From Ignavibacteriales bacterium (lineage in GTDB: Bacteria > Bacteroidota > Ignavibacteria > Ignavibacteriales > Ignavibacteriaceae), in NCBI GenBank assembly GCA_016709765.1, contig JADJMD010000016.1, positions 124,001 to 188,000 of the forward strand: a stretch of 64,000 nucleotides of DNA. The letters run 5' to 3'. The position numbers and the translations under genes are program-made. How positions within the stretch are numbered: the first letter of the stretch is position 1; each line of letters begins with the position of its first letter. The notes beneath the pieces are model-generated. The model was not told where the DNA came from. It searched no databases and saw nothing but the letters and a program-made list of their open reading frames with translations. Shown here in pieces: positions 30,154 through 37,849 of this stretch.

Positions 30154-32661
30154 ATGAAAAACCTATCCCATATTTTGTTTTTCATTTTATTTGTATCAAA
30201 CTTTTGTTTTTCTCAGTTACTTACAGGAATATCATCTGACACAGTTAAACTACCACAGGAAGATGTTTGGCCGATTAAAGAAAAAATGACACCGCACGAG
30301 ACTAAATCAGTTGCGTCTTCGTTGCACCCTTCATTTTATGATCGTAAAGATGAGTGGCCAACAATTATTAAAGAGTTCTGGGGTCCTGGGGAATCACTTG
30401 CAGGCAAACTGGCAACTTTTGATGTATACCAGAATTTTGCCAGAGCTTATAATGCTACATTCCTTTGGAATCCAATCAATTGGGATTCACTTGCATCTGC
30501 CCTCAGATCACAAATCAATGATTCCACAAGTCGCGGAGAATTTTCAAGAATCTTAAACGATCTTGCGTTTGGGATAAAAGATGCACATGCGTATGCAATG
30601 GATAATGTAATGCGGACTACCTCATTAAATCCCGGGGCACCAATTCTTGCTGATGGATACGGATTTATAACTAATTTTGGTGCCGGTCTTACACCTCTTG
30701 AAGATAGTACCTTGCTTGTTTACAAAGCAGTATCAAACCATCCACTAGGATTAGTCCCTGGCGATATCATTCTAGGTTATCAGGGTGTACCGTGGTATCA
30801 AATCTTGGGGGAACTATTGCAGGGAGGTGTACCTCACACTCTATGGATGGGCGGAGCGCCGACTGCCGATAAGCGAACACTATTATGCGCAGCTAGTGAG
30901 AGCTGGCACTTGTTTGATACAATTGACGTAGTTAAGCACTCCTCTGGTCAGATAGTGCATCTGCCACTAGATTCGATGATTACTCTCAGCGTCCCTTCTA
31001 GTTATATTAATAATGAGCAGTTACAGGTGCCCGGTGTACCAATGCCAGAATTTAATTGGAATAACGGAGCGGTAACTTATGGAATTATCGATGGGACAAA
31101 CATTGGTTATATATATGTTTATCATCACAATTATTTCGGAGTAAGTTATGAATTTGTTTTAGCAGTGGAAGCACTTATGGAAACGGATGGACTTATCATA
31201 GATATACGTAATGACTGGGGGGGACAGTTCGGATTGAATGATGGCATTAGCCGTTTAATGAATTATCCAACCTCAACTTTGGATCCAATGACAAGATGTT
31301 CACCAATCGATCTATTCTCAATTTGTCCAGATCCGCAATCTTGGTTCAATGGATATATACCGAATGATATTGGTACCTATTATGATCGGCCAATTGCAGT
31401 GCTTTTAGGTCCAAACTGTGCTAGTTATGGAGATATCTCAGCCTGGCAGTTTTCTTATGTCCCTTATGTACGGACTTTTGGGCGCTCGCCAAAAGCGATT
31501 TATAGTTACTTTGACGATGTCGTTAAACCCATAAGTTCGGGATATGATTTACGATGTCCAATAGGGACTGATGTTGATCATTATAATCCGGATTCTATAA
31601 GGTGGGGACAAGAATATCCCTTATATGAGGAGGTATGGCTTACGCCAGATGGTGTTGCTAATGGTGAAGATGATGTTGTTAACAGAGCCGTGGAATGGAT
31701 GAACAATTTAGTGTTCCCACACAATGTATTTCCCGAAAAAGGATATTACGCTGCAGGGATAGATACTGCTCATATATTTTCTACGATTGAAAATCCTAAT
31801 TCTCATCAGATATCAGCACGTGGATATATTAAAACATTTGGAGGTGTTCTGATTGATTCAGTAGATTTTGTTCATCAATTACTAAACCCCTCTGGTGAAT
31901 TATGGCTGGGGAGTTTTGACTTACCGTTAGCTGAAGAATTCTACGATGTTTCAGTTACTTCTATTGATAATACAACAGGAGAAAAATTCCCAGTTCCAAA
32001 TGCCACCAAATTTACTACTGTACCGTTATCAATTGATAGTCTCCCTGTTGGGATAGCTAATAATTATAAATATACCTTTAAGCCATTTCTAAAAAATGCA
32101 GGATCGACCTACACTCTAGAAAACATTGTTGTTAAAATGACGAGTGAGAATCCTTGGGTAACGGATATATTTCCAGAGGGTGGTAGAGGATGCCCCAATC
32201 TTTTACCTGGTGAAGTTAAAAGCGTACCAGCTGCTTTTGCAGTAACTTTTGATCCAGCCACTTTCCCAAATTTTCCAGACTCTGGATATTTCAATTTAAC
32301 CTTTACTATATCAAGCAATAGTCTGGACTATTGGCGCATAGATACATTAGTATATGTTCAGACGTATACTGATGTTGAAGATGAATTATCTAGGCCTTTA
32401 ACTTTCAATCTAGAACAAAACTTCCCCAATCCATTTAACCCTGTAACTACAATTAAATACCAGATACCACATAGAAGTAATGTATCTCTTAAGATATATG
32501 ATATAATTGGCAATGAGGTCGCAGATTTAATAAATGAAGAACAGGAAGTAGGATTTTATAATATTGACTTTGATGCAAGCAAATTTTCGAGTGGAGTATA
32601 TTTCTATAGAATACAAGCGGGAGATTTTGTGCAGACAAGGAAGATGATTTTGCTGAAATAA
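30154..32661 (+). CDS. Secreted S41-like (C-terminal-processing-type) peptidase homologue with T9SS sorting domain
   Basis: 835 residues from the ATG at 30154, preferred over the in-frame GTG 9 bases upstream because that GTG belongs to the Shine-Dalgarno-like AGGTG shared with sister genes. A signal peptide is followed by an S41/tricorn-type fold: a PDZ-like segment (GLVPGDIILGYQGVPW), a GLIIDIRNDWGG strand, and a nucleophile loop GPNCASYGDIS with a downstream TFGRSPKA lysine region. A beta-sandwich of about 115 residues that nearly repeats that of the previous protein follows (FTTVPLSIDSLPVGIANN), then the sorting domain. It is predicted to be an extracellular or surface serine protease, although the substitution of the usual catalytic surroundings means activity is not certain. 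Confidence 0.8.
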   Translation: MKNLSHILFFILFVSNFCFSQLLTGISSDTVKLPQEDVWPIKEKMTPHETKSVASSLHPSFYDRKDEWPTIIKEFWGPGESLAGKLATFDVYQNFARAYNATFLWNPINWDSLASALRSQINDSTSRGEFSRILNDLAFGIKDAHAYAMDNVMRTTSLNPGAPILADGYGFITNFGAGLTPLEDSTLLVYKAVSNHPLGLVPGDIILGYQGVPWYQILGELLQGGVPHTLWMGGAPTADKRTLLCAASESWHLFDTIDVVKHSSGQIVHLPLDSMITLSVPSSYINNEQLQVPGVPMPEFNWNNGAVTYGIIDGTNIGYIYVYHHNYFGVSYEFVLAVEALMETDGLIIDIRNDWGGQFGLNDGISRLMNYPTSTLDPMTRCSPIDLFSICPDPQSWFNGYIPNDIGTYYDRPIAVLLGPNCASYGDISAWQFSYVPYVRTFGRSPKAIYSYFDDVVKPISSGYDLRCPIGTDVDHYNPDSIRWGQEYPLYEEVWLTPDGVANGEDDVVNRAVEWMNNLVFPHNVFPEKGYYAAGIDTAHIFSTIENPNSHQISARGYIKTFGGVLIDSVDFVHQLLNPSGELWLGSFDLPLAEEFYDVSVTSIDNTTGEKFPVPNATKFTTVPLSIDSLPVGIANNYKYTFKPFLKNAGSTYTLENIVVKMTSENPWVTDIFPEGGRGCPNLLPGEVKSVPAAFAVTFDPATFPNFPDSGYFNLTFTISSNSLDYWRIDTLVYVQTYTDVEDELSRPLTFNLEQNFPNPFNPVTTIKYQIPHRSNVSLKIYDIIGNEVADLINEEQEVGFYNIDFDASKFSSGVYFYRIQAGDFVQTRKMILLK

Positions 32662-32670
32662 GAATTAGTT

Positions 32671-32706
32671 AAGCCTCTCAGAAAATGAGAGGCTTGTCCT
32701 TTTTAA
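32671..32706 (+). terminator. Terminator between T9SS cargo genes (unit 2)
   Basis: A perfect 10-base inverted repeat (AAGCCTCTCA at 32671-32680 with its complement at 32686-32695) is followed by a T tract. Confidence 0.85.
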
Positions 32707-32726
32707 TTATTTAATAGGTGAGGGCT

Positions 32727-33980
32727 ATGAAAAATTTATATTTAGTCAATGTTTTAATCTTCTCGGCTATATTTTATTATAAAACTTATGCACAAGATGT
32801 TAACTGGGAAAGAATCAATTACCTTAATGTTAGTGATGTCAATTCCATTGCAATAAACTCGAACGACGACATCTTCGTTACAGCTGGTGATTCATTATTT
32901 CGCTCAACTGATGGTGGTAATAGGTGGATTAAATTAAATACATCAAGCTTTTCATATTTTTTTAGCATTATATTCATTAATCATAATGATGATATTTTTG
33001 CAACATCCCTTGGTGGTGTAATATATCGGTCAACAGACAATGGTAGCAGTTGGACAAGCATATTAAATCAGTCTTCAGTCTATGGTATGGTTGAGGACGC
33101 TTTAAATAATTTATATGTTGCTAACTGTTTCGGTGGTGTTTTACGTTCTACAAATAATGGCAGTCAATGGATACAAGTGTTAGATAGTGCCGATGTACAC
33201 GGTATTGTTATTTTGCCTTCACAAGAAATTATTGCGGGGTGTCCCGCAAGGAATTTGCCAAAAGCATTTCGTTCTGCTGATTACGGTATAAGTTGGCAAG
33301 AATATTCTTGGGGCTTCACATCACTAATTTGTAATTCAACTGGTCTTTTATTCGCAGGAGCCGGAAGTGGAGGTATGTGGCCATTATATGGAAGTAGTTA
33401 TATTTTCAGATCAACAAATAACGGGGCAACCTGGGATAGTGTATATAGTTGTATAGATAGTAGCCATATTAACCGTATATACGATATTGTAACAGACAAT
33501 AACGATCAATTATTTGCTATTGGATCTCTAGGTATTGTCTCTTCCACGGACAATGGTAATAGCTGGGTCACGCATAATGCCGGGCTGACAACTAATGATG
33601 TTTCTGCAATTGAAAAGAATTCGGAAGGTGAAATATTCGTTGGAACTCCAGACGGTGTATATATTTGTGTTAAAAAAACTCCAACAGGCGTGATAAACGA
33701 TAAAGAGATCCTACCAAAAAATTTTATACTTTCACAGAACTACCCGAATCCATTTAACCCTGTAACAACAATTAAATACCAGATACCACATAGAAGTAAT
33801 GTTTCACTTAAAATATATGATTTACTTGGTAATGAGGTTGCTGACTTGGTAAATGAAGAACAGGAAGTGGGATTTTACAATATTGACTTTGATGCAAGCA
33901 AATTTTCGAGTGGAGTATATTTCTATAGAATACAAGCTGGAGATTTTGTTCAAACTAAGAAAATGATTTTGCTGAAATAA
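32727..33980 (+). CDS. Secreted BNR/sortilin-like beta-propeller protein with T9SS sorting domain
   Basis: 417 residues from ATG 32727 (an in-frame GTG lies 9 bases upstream inside the Shine-Dalgarno-like stretch). The signal peptide ends near KTYAQD. Seven or so short blades of the type SLFRSTDGGNRWIKL, VIYRSTDNGSSWTSI and GVLRSTNNGSQWIQV form a propeller of the BNR/VPS10 type. The C-terminus is the sorting domain (QNYPNPFNPVTT ... TKKMILLK), whose DNA is nearly identical to that of the two preceding genes. It is probably a surface or secreted binding protein; no catalytic residues were recognised. Confidence 0.83.
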   Translation: MKNLYLVNVLIFSAIFYYKTYAQDVNWERINYLNVSDVNSIAINSNDDIFVTAGDSLFRSTDGGNRWIKLNTSSFSYFFSIIFINHNDDIFATSLGGVIYRSTDNGSSWTSILNQSSVYGMVEDALNNLYVANCFGGVLRSTNNGSQWIQVLDSADVHGIVILPSQEIIAGCPARNLPKAFRSADYGISWQEYSWGFTSLICNSTGLLFAGAGSGGMWPLYGSSYIFRSTNNGATWDSVYSCIDSSHINRIYDIVTDNNDQLFAIGSLGIVSSTDNGNSWVTHNAGLTTNDVSAIEKNSEGEIFVGTPDGVYICVKKTPTGVINDKEILPKNFILSQNYPNPFNPVTTIKYQIPHRSNVSLKIYDLLGNEVADLVNEEQEVGFYNIDFDASKFSSGVYFYRIQAGDFVQTKKMILLK

Positions 33981-33990
33981 GAAATTAGTC

Positions 33991-34022
33991 AAGCCTCTTA
34001 TTCAGAGAGGCTTTTATTTTTT
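33991..34022 (+). terminator. Terminator between T9SS cargo genes (unit 3)
   Basis: AAGCCTCT (33991-33998) and AGAGGCTT (34006-34013) form a stem followed by TTATTTTTTT. It is the third copy of the GCCTCT/AGAGGC design. Confidence 0.85.
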
Positions 34023-34044
34023 TAATAATTATTAGGTGAAAGCT

Positions 34045-35955
34045 ATGAAAAAAACAATATACACTCTGCTATCCTTTTTGTTGGTGTCGCAAATATGTTT
34101 TGCACAGTTGTATCAACAAAACAGAGAAGTAAGTCCTAATATTAAGAATAGTCAATTGGACCAACAGGATAAACACGTACCGATAATTGACTGGAAAATA
34201 CAGGGAAAGAGTTCTCTCGAATTCTCAACCTCAAGAATTCCAGACAGGCTCAAGAGTGGAAATGATAACCTTGATGTTAATAATACATTATATCCTTTTC
34301 TCAATGATAGATCTTATCCCAACAGACATAAAACAAACCTTCAGCGAACCAATAAGACGTTATCCCCCCCATCACAGATCTATGTGATTGATACCGCAAT
34401 TGTTATAAGCACACAGGATACAACCAGGCATCTATATTCTTTTAATGCCAGCGCTAAAAGAACTTTCGATATGATGCAAAAATTGATTGATGGTCTTTGG
34501 GTGGATACTGTTCGCCATTCAAATACATACGATGCAAATAATAATATACTCAACGATTGGTTTGAGTATTGGGAAAACGGTCAATGGCTGAATAGCTCTC
34601 GGGACACATACACCTATGATACAAACAACAATATGCTCTCCGAGTTGCACGAGTCTTGGGAGAATGGTCAATTGTTTTATAGTGATCAGCACACTTATAC
34701 ATATGATACAAACAACAATATGCTTTCAGAATTGTACGAGCATTTGGAAAATGGTCTATTGGATCGGTTTGAATATACTTACACCTATGATGCAAGCAAT
34801 AATAGGCTTACAGAATTTTTCGAGTCTTGGTGGAACGGCCAATTGGAGGGTAGGCATCGAGGAACCTATACTTATGATACTAATAACAATAGGCTGTCAT
34901 CTCTATACGAAGAGTGGTTGAACGGGCAATGGGTGTATTTCTCGTTGATCACACTCACCTATGATGCGAGCAACAATATGCTATCATCTCAATTTGAGCA
35001 ATGGGAGAACAATCAATGGGTGCTTAGCATTCGGTACACGCTCACCTATGATGCGAGCAATAATATACTCTCAAAACTGGATGAGTCTTGGGAGAATGGT
35101 CAGTTGTCTAATAGATATCGGCACACATACACATATGATGTTAATAACAATAGACTCTCTTCTCACACAGAACAATGGGAGAATGATCAATGGGTGAATT
35201 TGTACCGCAATACATATACCTATGATGGTCAAGGAAATATGCTATCCGAGTTGTCAGAGCAATTTGAGAATGGTCTGTGGGTGGAGAGCCATAAGTACAC
35301 TTACACATATGATACGAACAACAATTTGCTTACAAATTTATACGAGTCTTGGGAAAATGGTCAATTGGTGGATGGATGGCGGAACACTTACACATACAAT
35401 GAGAATAACAATATGCTCATAAATTTGTATGAGCATTGGTTAAATGGCCATTGGGTGAATATCTCTCGGTACAGCTTCGCGTATAATGCTCAAGGAAATC
35501 TGTTTTCTTGCTGGTACCACACTTGGGATGGAGTATCTTGGATACCTACTGATTTTCCTAGTGGAAGAGGATGGGGTTGGTATAGCATCTATGACAGCGC
35601 AGGCAACATCTATAGATACCAGGGTTACAATTTCACGCTCTTGTACAAGATTATAGTAACTGGAGTTATGAATGAGGGTAGTAACATTGTGGCTACATAC
35701 TCTTTATCACAGAACTATCCTAACCCTTTTAACCCGACAACTAAAATTCAATTTTCAATTCCAAAATCAAATAAAGTAGTAATAAAAGTATTCGATATTC
35801 TAGGGACTGAGATTGAAACTGTAGTCAATAAAGAAAAACCTGTTGGCACTTATGAACTAAACTGGAATGCATCCAATCTTCCAAGCGGAGTTTATTTCTA
35901 TCAATTAAGAGCAGGAAATTTTGTGCAAACAAGAAAAATGATTTTACTAAAATAA
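34045..35955 (+). CDS. Secreted tandem-repeat (YD-like) protein with T9SS sorting domain
   Basis: 636 residues from ATG 34045. The signal peptide is MKKTIYTLLSFLLVSQICFAQ. After about 140 unrepetitive residues come twelve tandem copies of a 29-residue unit with the pattern TYTYDtNNNmLSELyEsWENGQ plus a variable tail. The TYDxNNN part resembles YD/RHS repeats, but the WENGQW half is distinctive. The C-terminus is a sorting domain (QNYPNPFNPTTKIQF ... RKMILLK) of a different DNA lineage from the three preceding genes. An elongated extracellular beta-rich fibre or adhesin is likely. There is no toxin C-terminus, so it is not an Rhs toxin. The leader AGGTGAAAGCTATG is shared with neighbours. Confidence 0.8.
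   Translation: MKKTIYTLLSFLLVSQICFAQLYQQNREVSPNIKNSQLDQQDKHVPIIDWKIQGKSSLEFSTSRIPDRLKSGNDNLDVNNTLYPFLNDRSYPNRHKTNLQRTNKTLSPPSQIYVIDTAIVISTQDTTRHLYSFNASAKRTFDMMQKLIDGLWVDTVRHSNTYDANNNILNDWFEYWENGQWLNSSRDTYTYDTNNNMLSELHESWENGQLFYSDQHTYTYDTNNNMLSELYEHLENGLLDRFEYTYTYDASNNRLTEFFESWWNGQLEGRHRGTYTYDTNNNRLSSLYEEWLNGQWVYFSLITLTYDASNNMLSSQFEQWENNQWVLSIRYTLTYDASNNILSKLDESWENGQLSNRYRHTYTYDVNNNRLSSHTEQWENDQWVNLYRNTYTYDGQGNMLSELSEQFENGLWVESHKYTYTYDTNNNLLTNLYESWENGQLVDGWRNTYTYNENNNMLINLYEHWLNGHWVNISRYSFAYNAQGNLFSCWYHTWDGVSWIPTDFPSGRGWGWYSIYDSAGNIYRYQGYNFTLLYKIIVTGVMNEGSNIVATYSLSQNYPNPFNPTTKIQFSIPKSNKVVIKVFDILGTEIETVVNKEKPVGTYELNWNASNLPSGVYFYQLRAGNFVQTRKMILLK
34522..35560 (+). repeat. Twelve-copy 87-bp coding tandem repeat
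   Basis: The 29-residue unit is encoded by 87-base repeats that keep recurring words such as TATGATACAAACAACAATATGCT and GGGAGAATGGTCA (shown here in part). The copies differ by many substitutions, and one copy is a codon short, so the array is not newly expanded. Copies 6 and 7 are the most alike in their first half. Confidence 0.8.
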
Positions 35956-35965
35956 AGAACATTCG

Positions 35966-36006
35966 GGGTGTTCAATCATTCTGAAGACATTAGCGACTGA
36001 ACACCC
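35966..36006 (+). terminator. Hairpin after the repeat-protein gene
   Basis: GGGTGTTCA (35966-35974) pairs perfectly with TGAACACCC (35998-36006). There is only a weak T-rich stretch after it, so it may be a terminator or a transcript-stabilising hairpin. Confidence 0.5.
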
Positions 36007-36044
36007 TGTTAAATAATCATTATTAATTTATTAGGAGGTTCGTT

Positions 36045-36506
36045 ATGAAAAAGTTATGTGTTCTTCTTGTTTTATTAGCACCATTTTTTTTGGTGTTAAA
36101 TATTGAAGCGCAACAATGGTCTGCAGAGCAGCAGGAAGTCTGGAAAACTATTGACGCTTCGTGGCAAGCCGCTAAGGATGGTAAGGTCTGGGTTGAAGAA
36201 TTTGTTCACCCTGATGGTATAAGTTGGGGTTATTCTTCACCGATGCCCCGAGACAAAGCAACCATGATTCGTTGGTCAAAGGCTTATAAATCAATTACAA
36301 AGATTCTGGAATATCAAATTTTTCCACTTTCAATTGTAGTAAAGGGAGATGTGGCAATTGCTCATTATTATTATCGTGAGCTTGACGAATCATATGACGG
36401 AAAAAAAGAATCAGAAAATGCTCGCGTTACAGAAACTTGGTATAAAGAAGGTAACAAATGGCTGCTATTAAGCTGGCATAGTGGTAAGGATAAAACTAAG
36501 GAATAA
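36045..36506 (+). CDS. Secreted SnoaL/NTF2-like (DUF4440-type) protein
   Basis: 153 residues with a signal peptide (MKKLCVLLVLLAPFFLVLNIEAQ) and an AGGAGG Shine-Dalgarno. The body has the cone-like NTF2/SnoaL pattern: an N-terminal helix (VWKTIDASWQAAKDGKVWVEEF), then strands KILEYQIFPLSIVVKGDVAIAHY and TETWYKEGNKWLLLSWH. Such proteins are small ligand-binding or enzyme-like domains of diverse, often unknown function. It is exported to the periplasm and followed by an intrinsic terminator, so is probably monocistronic. Confidence 0.78.
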   Translation: MKKLCVLLVLLAPFFLVLNIEAQQWSAEQQEVWKTIDASWQAAKDGKVWVEEFVHPDGISWGYSSPMPRDKATMIRWSKAYKSITKILEYQIFPLSIVVKGDVAIAHYYYRELDESYDGKKESENARVTETWYKEGNKWLLLSWHSGKDKTKE

Positions 36507-36544
36507 GTAGATAAAAAAAACTTAAATAGATGAGCATTATTAAA

Positions 36545-36584
36545 GCCTCTATCAATAAATTTGTTAGGGGCACCTTTTTTTTTA
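36545..36584 (+). terminator. Rho-independent terminator
   Basis: GCCTCTA (36545-36551) pairs with TAGGGGC (36565-36571, one G-T pair) and is followed by a run of ten T (36575-36584). Confidence 0.8.
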
Positions 36585-36871
36585 TCAAATTAAGCGATTC
36601 AGTTACCTCCAAGTAATATCAAAAATGACAGTACAGATTATTTAAAAAACCTAAAAATATTATCAAAAACCTCAATTGCCATAAAAATCCAAAAGATCGC
36701 AAGAATTTTCCTAACGCACATTTCTAAAAAGCTTTAATTTTGCAATTCGCATAATTATTCTTTTGCTAAGATTATCAATCTACTTTCGCTTTCTGCCAGT
36801 TTAATCTAAACATTGATTTACGTATGCCGTCATTTAAATAACTAATTTATCATCATTAAGGAGGCAACCTT
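36585..36871. other. Intergenic region before the cytochrome c lipoprotein gene
   Basis: Together with the preceding terminator this makes a gene-free stretch of about 365 bases. I see no repeat, RNA gene or reading frame. It must hold the promoter of the gene at 36872, whose Shine-Dalgarno AAGGAGG is clear. Confidence 0.5.
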
Positions 36872-37471
36872 ATGAAGAGTAAACTGTTTCTTGCAATCCC
36901 AACTGCAATAATAATAGTGTTGGTTTTTTCACAAATTAACTGCTCTGGTAGAGAAGAGAATAAACCTCTGTCACAACAGGAATTAATTTCACGCGGTAAA
37001 TATTTAGTAACCACTGGTGGTTGTTCTGATTGTCATACTCCTAAAATTTATACCGCAAATGGACCAGTACCTGATTCAACAAGAAGTCTTTCCGGTTTTC
37101 AAAAGGGAGAAAAACTTCCGGTCCTGGATGTTAAGTATTTTACACCCGGTAATTGGGTGGCTACAGAAAGTAATTTTTCTGCCTGGGTTGGGCCGTGGGG
37201 AATTTCATATGCCGCAAATCTAACTCCCGATAATGCAACTGGAATTGGAGCGGTAACAGAAGAAATGTTTATAAAATCTCTTAGAGAAGGAAAACTTAAA
37301 GGTGTCGGTAGACCATTACTTCCTCCAATGCCTTGGCAGACTATGGGTCAAATGACAGATCAGGATCTTAAAGCTATGTATACTTATCTAAAATCCATTA
37401 AACCTATTCATAACGAAGTTCCGCAGCCCACACCACCGGATAAGATGGCGGAAATGTTAGCGGGTAAATAG
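36872..37471 (+). CDS. Monohaem cytochrome c lipoprotein/exported cytochrome
   Basis: 199 residues. An N-terminal hydrophobic segment ends in QINC, a likely lipobox. A single haem site, CSDCHTPK, lies near residue 50, and the C-terminal half (LREGKLKGVGRPLLPPMPWQTMG, DLKAMYTYLKSIKP) matches the fold of cytochrome c proteins often labelled diheme c-553, with an axial Met available in LPPMPW. It would carry electrons in the periplasm, anchored to a membrane. A small dimeric barrel protein gene follows after 45 bases. Confidence 0.83.
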   Translation: MKSKLFLAIPTAIIIVLVFSQINCSGREENKPLSQQELISRGKYLVTTGGCSDCHTPKIYTANGPVPDSTRSLSGFQKGEKLPVLDVKYFTPGNWVATESNFSAWVGPWGISYAANLTPDNATGIGAVTEEMFIKSLREGKLKGVGRPLLPPMPWQTMGQMTDQDLKAMYTYLKSIKPIHNEVPQPTPPDKMAEMLAGK

Positions 37472-37516
37472 TTTATATAATTCACTAAGTAGAAAAACAA
37501 TTATGCAGGAGTTTAT

Positions 37517-37807
37517 ATGTATTTGGTCAGAGACACTTTTAATTGCAAACCAGGTAAAGCAAAAGAATTAGTAAATAAATTCAAACAGACAATTCCTTTT
37601 ATGGAAGAACAGCACCTTAAGAATGTTAGAATTATGACCGATATAGTTTCAAATTACTGGACGGTTGTTCTTGAAGGTGAAGTCAATAATTTAGCCGAAT
37701 TTGAAAATCAAAAAGGCTTTACATCCCAGGAAAAAGTTAAGGAAATAATGGCAGGTTATATGGATCTTGTTGAAGGGGGTAAGCGAGAAATATTTCAAAT
37801 TGAGTAA
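37517..37807 (+). CDS. Dimeric alpha/beta-barrel (ABM/NIPSNAP-like) small protein
   Basis: 96 residues, no signal peptide. A ferredoxin-like fold is suggested by strand MYLVRDTFNCKPG, helix KAKELVNKFKQTIPFMEEQ, strands NVRIMTDIVSNYWTVVLEGEV and a helix NLAEFENQKGF, as in antibiotic-biosynthesis-monooxygenase-like and NIPSNAP-type barrels. Members are often dimers; the reaction here is unknown. A GCAGGAG Shine-Dalgarno precedes the start. It may be co-transcribed with the cytochrome gene before it, and a bidirectional terminator follows. Confidence 0.7.
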   Translation: MYLVRDTFNCKPGKAKELVNKFKQTIPFMEEQHLKNVRIMTDIVSNYWTVVLEGEVNNLAEFENQKGFTSQEKVKEIMAGYMDLVEGGKREIFQIE

Positions 37808-37814
37808 TAGAAAT

Positions 37815-37844
37815 ATCCCCTATCGATAAAAATCGGTAGGGGAT
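37815..37844. terminator. Bidirectional terminator between convergent genes
   Basis: A 13-base inverted repeat (37815-37827 with 37832-37844, loop AAAA, one G-T pair) lies between the end of the small barrel gene and the end of the VIT/vWA gene on the other strand. Confidence 0.75.
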
Positions 37845-37849
37845 AATGT

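Noticed and set aside
34522..35560. Rhs/YD toxin shell
   Set aside because: No Rhs core box, no hypervariable toxin tip and a T9SS end; only the TYDxNNN half looks YD-like.
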